This document shows, piece after piece, positions 61,726-64,000 of a stretch of 64,000 nucleotides of DNA. A program made the translations under genes and the position numbers. Numbering within the stretch: the stretch's first letter is position 1; every line of letters starts with the position of its first letter. The stretch comes from DATHAP01 sp963762865 (GTDB taxonomy: Bacteria > Actinomycetota > Actinomycetes > JACCUZ01). The notes under the pieces are model-generated. The model ran no database searches, was not told the DNA's origin, and saw only the letters and a list, made by a program, of their open reading frames with translations. The stretch covers positions 372,001-436,000 of the forward strand of contig CAVXNC010000003.1 in the NCBI GenBank assembly GCA_963762865.1, given 5' to 3'.

Positions 61726-62097
61726 TCACTGCACCAGCTCGGAGAAGTCGCGCTCGTTGCGCTCGGCCTGGCGCACGTAGAACCACGCCGTCATGACGAG
61801 CACCGGGTAGACGACGACGCCGAGCAGCAGCCACGGCACCGGCACGCCCAGCAGGGTCGTCGTCGACAGGCCGGGCTCCAGCGTGAAGAGGATGGGCAGC
61901 CCGCCGAGCAGTACGGCGAAGATGAGACAGATGCCGATCGCGAGACGCAGCTGCAGCCGCACCAGCGAGCGCATGTAGACCTCGCCGACGATGGTCTGCT
62001 CGTCGATCTCGCGACGCACCGGGCGGTACGCAGCTGCCCGCGCGACGGTCCGCGGCGACACGACCCGGACCCGGCGAGGCGGGGTGGGCTCGCTCAC
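61726..62097 (-). CDS. small two-helix membrane protein, symporter partner
   Basis: 123 residues with an Arg-rich N-terminus and two transmembrane helices (LRLAIGICLIFAVLLGGLPILF and VPVPWLLLGVVVYPVLVMTAW). It resembles DUF485 partners in layout and lies 18 bases before the symporter gene. Start GTG 62097 overlaps the response regulator stop. Confidence 0.78.
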   Translation of the reverse strand: MSEPTPPRRVRVVSPRTVARAAAYRPVRREIDEQTIVGEVYMRSLVRLQLRLAIGICLIFAVLLGGLPILFTLEPGLSTTTLLGVPVPWLLLGVVVYPVLVMTAWFYVRQAERNERDFSELVQ

Positions 62098-62846
62098 TGC
62101 TGCTGTCCCGGCCGGGCGCGGCGCATCAGCGTGTCCCGCAGATCGCGGGTGTGCCGGCGGCTCACCGCGAGGACGTCGTCGCCGAGCCGCACCGTCCACC
62201 GGCCCGACTCGACGTGCATCTCGTCGACGTGGTGGAGAGCGACGAGGTGGCTGCGGTGGATGCGCACGAAGCCGGCGCCCGCCCACTGCTGCTCCAGCGT
62301 GGTCAAGGGCACCCGCACCAGGTGGCTGCCGTCCGCGGTGTGCAGCCGCGCGTAGTCGCCCTGCGCCTCGACGAAGCGCACGTCGCTGCGGTTGATGAAT
62401 CGGGTGACGCCACCGAGCTCGACCGCGATCGTCTCGTCGTCGGACTGCTGGTCTGCCGACGGCTCCGACCCCAATGACTCCAGCACCCGGCGGACGGCCT
62501 CACCGAGCCGTTCCGGACGTACCGGCTTGAGCAGGTAGTCGACGGCGCGCAGGTCGAAAGCCTCGACGGCGTGCTCGTCGTAGGCAGTCACGAAGACGAC
62601 GCGCGGCGGTCGCCGGAAGCGCGCGAGGACCCGCGCGACGTCGAGCCCGTCGAGGCCAGGCATCCGGATGTCGAGGAAGAGAGCGTCCACCTCTTCCGAG
62701 TCCAGCGCCTTGAGCACCTCGGCACCGGACGCCGCGGTGCGCACGGCGCCGACGCCCGGCTGGTGCCCGAGCAGGTAGGCGAGCTCCTCGCGCGACGGCG
62801 CCTCGTCGTCGGCGACGAGGACGCGAAGCCCACCGGACGACGTCAC
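62094..62846 (-). CDS. LytTR-family response regulator
   Basis: 250 residues. Receiver: VLVADDEAPSREELAYLL, phospho-site D59 (ALFLDIRMPGLDG), K107 region (DYLLKPV). LytTR DNA-binding domain: FINRSDVRFVEAQGDYARLHT, FVRIHRSHLVALHHV and SRRHTRDLRDTLMRR. Coupled to the kinase before it and the small membrane gene after it, so it probably controls symporter expression, as MctR- or BtsR-like systems do. Confidence 0.92.
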   Translation of the reverse strand: MTSSGGLRVLVADDEAPSREELAYLLGHQPGVGAVRTAASGAEVLKALDSEEVDALFLDIRMPGLDGLDVARVLARFRRPPRVVFVTAYDEHAVEAFDLRAVDYLLKPVRPERLGEAVRRVLESLGSEPSADQQSDDETIAVELGGVTRFINRSDVRFVEAQGDYARLHTADGSHLVRVPLTTLEQQWAGAGFVRIHRSHLVALHHVDEMHVESGRWTVRLGDDVLAVSRRHTRDLRDTLMRRARPGQQQ

Positions 62847-64000
62847 GTGTGCACCCCGGCGTGGTACTTCGGCACCCGCATGCTGACCTTCGTCCCGGCG
62901 CCGGGGGCGGTCTCGACGGTGAGTCCGTAGTCGTCGCCGTAGACCTGGCGCAGCCGCTCGTCGACGTTGCCGAGGCCGATGCTGTCGCCGTCGGGCTGGC
63001 CGGCAAGGGTGCGGCGCACGGCGTCGGGGTCGATGCCGGCGCCGTCGTCCTCGACGCTGATCAGGGCGTCCTGGCCGAGGTCGCGGGCGACGATCGTGAC
63101 GCGGCCCTGACCGGGCTTGCCCTCGAGGCCGTGCCGCACCGCGTTCTCCACGAGCGGCTGGATGCAGAGGAACGGCACCGTCACCGGCAGCACCTCTGGT
63201 GCCACCTGCACCGTGACCTGCAGCCGGTCGCCGAAGCGGGCGCGCTCGAGCAGCAGGTAGCGGTCGATCGAGCGCAGCTCCTCGGCCAGAGTCGTGAAGT
63301 CGCCGTGCCGGCGGAAGGAGTACCGCGTGAAGTCGGCGAACTCCAGCAGCAGGTCGCGCGCCCGTTCCGGGTCGGTGCGCACGAACGACGCGATCGCGGT
63401 CAGCGAGTTGTAGACGAAGTGCGGACTGATCTGCGCCCGCAACGCGCGCACCTCGGCCTCCGCGAGCCGGGTCCGTGACGACTCCAGCTCGGCGAGCTCG
63501 AGCTGCGTCGAGACCCAGCGCGCGACCTCGCTGGTGGCGCGGACGAGTCCTACGGAGGTCGTCCGGCCGTACGCCACCACGGTGCCGACGACGCGGTCCT
63601 CCACGGTGAGCGGCGCGACGACTGCGACCCTGATCGGGCAGTCCGGGTCCGGGCAGCTGACCGAGCCCGGACCGACAACGTGGGTGCGCCCGTCGGCCAG
63701 CACGTCGGCGCCGTGCCGCACCGTGGCCGTGCCGTGGTGGTCGCCGCTGCCGTCCCAGGCCAGCAGCTGCCCGGTGTCGGTCAGGGCGACGGCCGGGGTG
63801 CCGAGCAGCGCGCGGAGGTGGCGGACCGCCTTGGCGGCGCCGGCCGCGGTCAGCCCGGCCCGCAGCGGGGGAGCGGCCTGGCTGGCCGCGTGCAGGGTCG
63901 CGTACGTCGCGCGGTCGGCCGGCGTACCGAAGAGCCGACGGGTGCGGCCGGAGCGCAGCAGCGGGAGCACGACGGCGAGCAGCGCGATGACCACCAGGGT
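62843..64000 (-). CDS. LytS-type sensor histidine kinase, 5' end beyond the window
   Basis: At least 385 residues; the frame is open at the window edge and an N-terminal transmembrane part is entering (VIALLAVVLPLL). A GAF-like domain (residues ~45-155, with CPDPDCP, two Cys) is followed by His_kinase domain ALRAQISPHFVYNSLTAIASF (phospho-His) and HATPase (PLVENAVRHGLEG, VEDDGAGID, GLGNVDERLRQVYGDDYG). The stop overlaps the regulator start. Partner of the LytTR regulator. Confidence 0.9.
   Translation of the reverse strand, partial: TLVVIALLAVVLPLLRSGRTRRLFGTPADRATYATLHAASQAAPPLRAGLTAAGAAKAVRHLRALLGTPAVALTDTGQLLAWDGSGDHHGTATVRHGADVLADGRTHVVGPGSVSCPDPDCPIRVAVVAPLTVEDRVVGTVVAYGRTTSVGLVRATSEVARWVSTQLELAELESSRTRLAEAEVRALRAQISPHFVYNSLTAIASFVRTDPERARDLLLEFADFTRYSFRRHGDFTTLAEELRSIDRYLLLERARFGDRLQVTVQVAPEVLPVTVPFLCIQPLVENAVRHGLEGKPGQGRVTIVARDLGQDALISVEDDGAGIDPDAVRRTLAGQPDGDSIGLGNVDERLRQVYGDDYGLTVETAPGAGTKVSMRVPKYHAGVHT

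Overview
The window is 64 kb of high-GC DNA (roughly 70% or more by eye, with G or C at nearly every third codon position). It comes from a free-living actinomycete (Actinomycetota). Signs are the WhiB-family regulator, ANTAR and LytR-C proteins, an RsiG-type anti-sigma factor, paired ArsA ATPases, frequent GTG starts, ATGA/GTGA stop-start overlaps and several likely leaderless genes. The genus cannot be fixed from the sequence alone.

Layout. 1-7.8 kb: tail of an ABC permease, a GNAT enzyme, the three-gene proton-translocating transhydrogenase (pntAA-pntAB-pntB), small membrane proteins, upp, and tadA behind two tandem acidic partner genes. 7.8-15.3 kb: tRNA-Ser(CGA), small secreted and basic proteins, a double-GNAT enzyme, a fatty acid desaturase, VOC, ANTAR, coiled-coil and LytR-C proteins, a VapB-like protein, a HerA-like ATPase and tRNA-Ser(GGA). 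15.4-22 kb: SRP RNA, dnaX, ybaB, recR, a DUF5063 gene, and ask-asd. 22-28.2 kb: accessory stretch with a DUF389 protein, a NarL-type two-component system, and an unknown gene translationally coupled to a stand-alone ComEC-like metallo-beta-lactamase-fold protein. 28.4-34.2 kb: an island with DUF2252, a SulP transporter, an arylsulfatase and its formylglycine-generating enzyme, ending beside tRNA-Pro(CGG). 34.4-57.7 kb: a block whose gene content matches, as I recall it, the M. tuberculosis Rv3667-Rv3683 neighbourhood (metallophosphoesterase, ponA2-like PBP, whiB4/wblA-like gene, two ArsA ATPases, DUF4177, RidA, MBL-fold protein, crp, nth, TlpA-like protein, NUDIX, marP, ephE-like hydrolase, holin-like protein, acs). 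Inserted in it are a putative RsiG, nhaA and a CGNR regulator. 57.8-64 kb: two solute:sodium symporters with their small partner proteins, and a LytTR response regulator/LytS-type kinase pair, pointing to acetate or other monocarboxylate uptake feeding acs.

How the genes work together. Acetate-type uptake and acs supply acetyl-CoA. The transhydrogenase sets NADPH supply. dnaX, recR, ybaB, nth and the HerA-like protein serve replication and repair. ask and asd start lysine, methionine and threonine synthesis. The WhiB, Crp, RsiG, ANTAR and two-component proteins form a dense regulatory set.

Caution. Three genes (asd, the formylglycine-generating enzyme and an actP-type symporter) are broken by what look like five extra single bases, mostly a G or C. 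asd is normally essential, so sequence error is the simplest reading. Two copies of a hairpin repeat, a second c-di-GMP-type motif with His in place of Gln in RsiG, and a mirror-image divergent promoter are the most unusual things seen.
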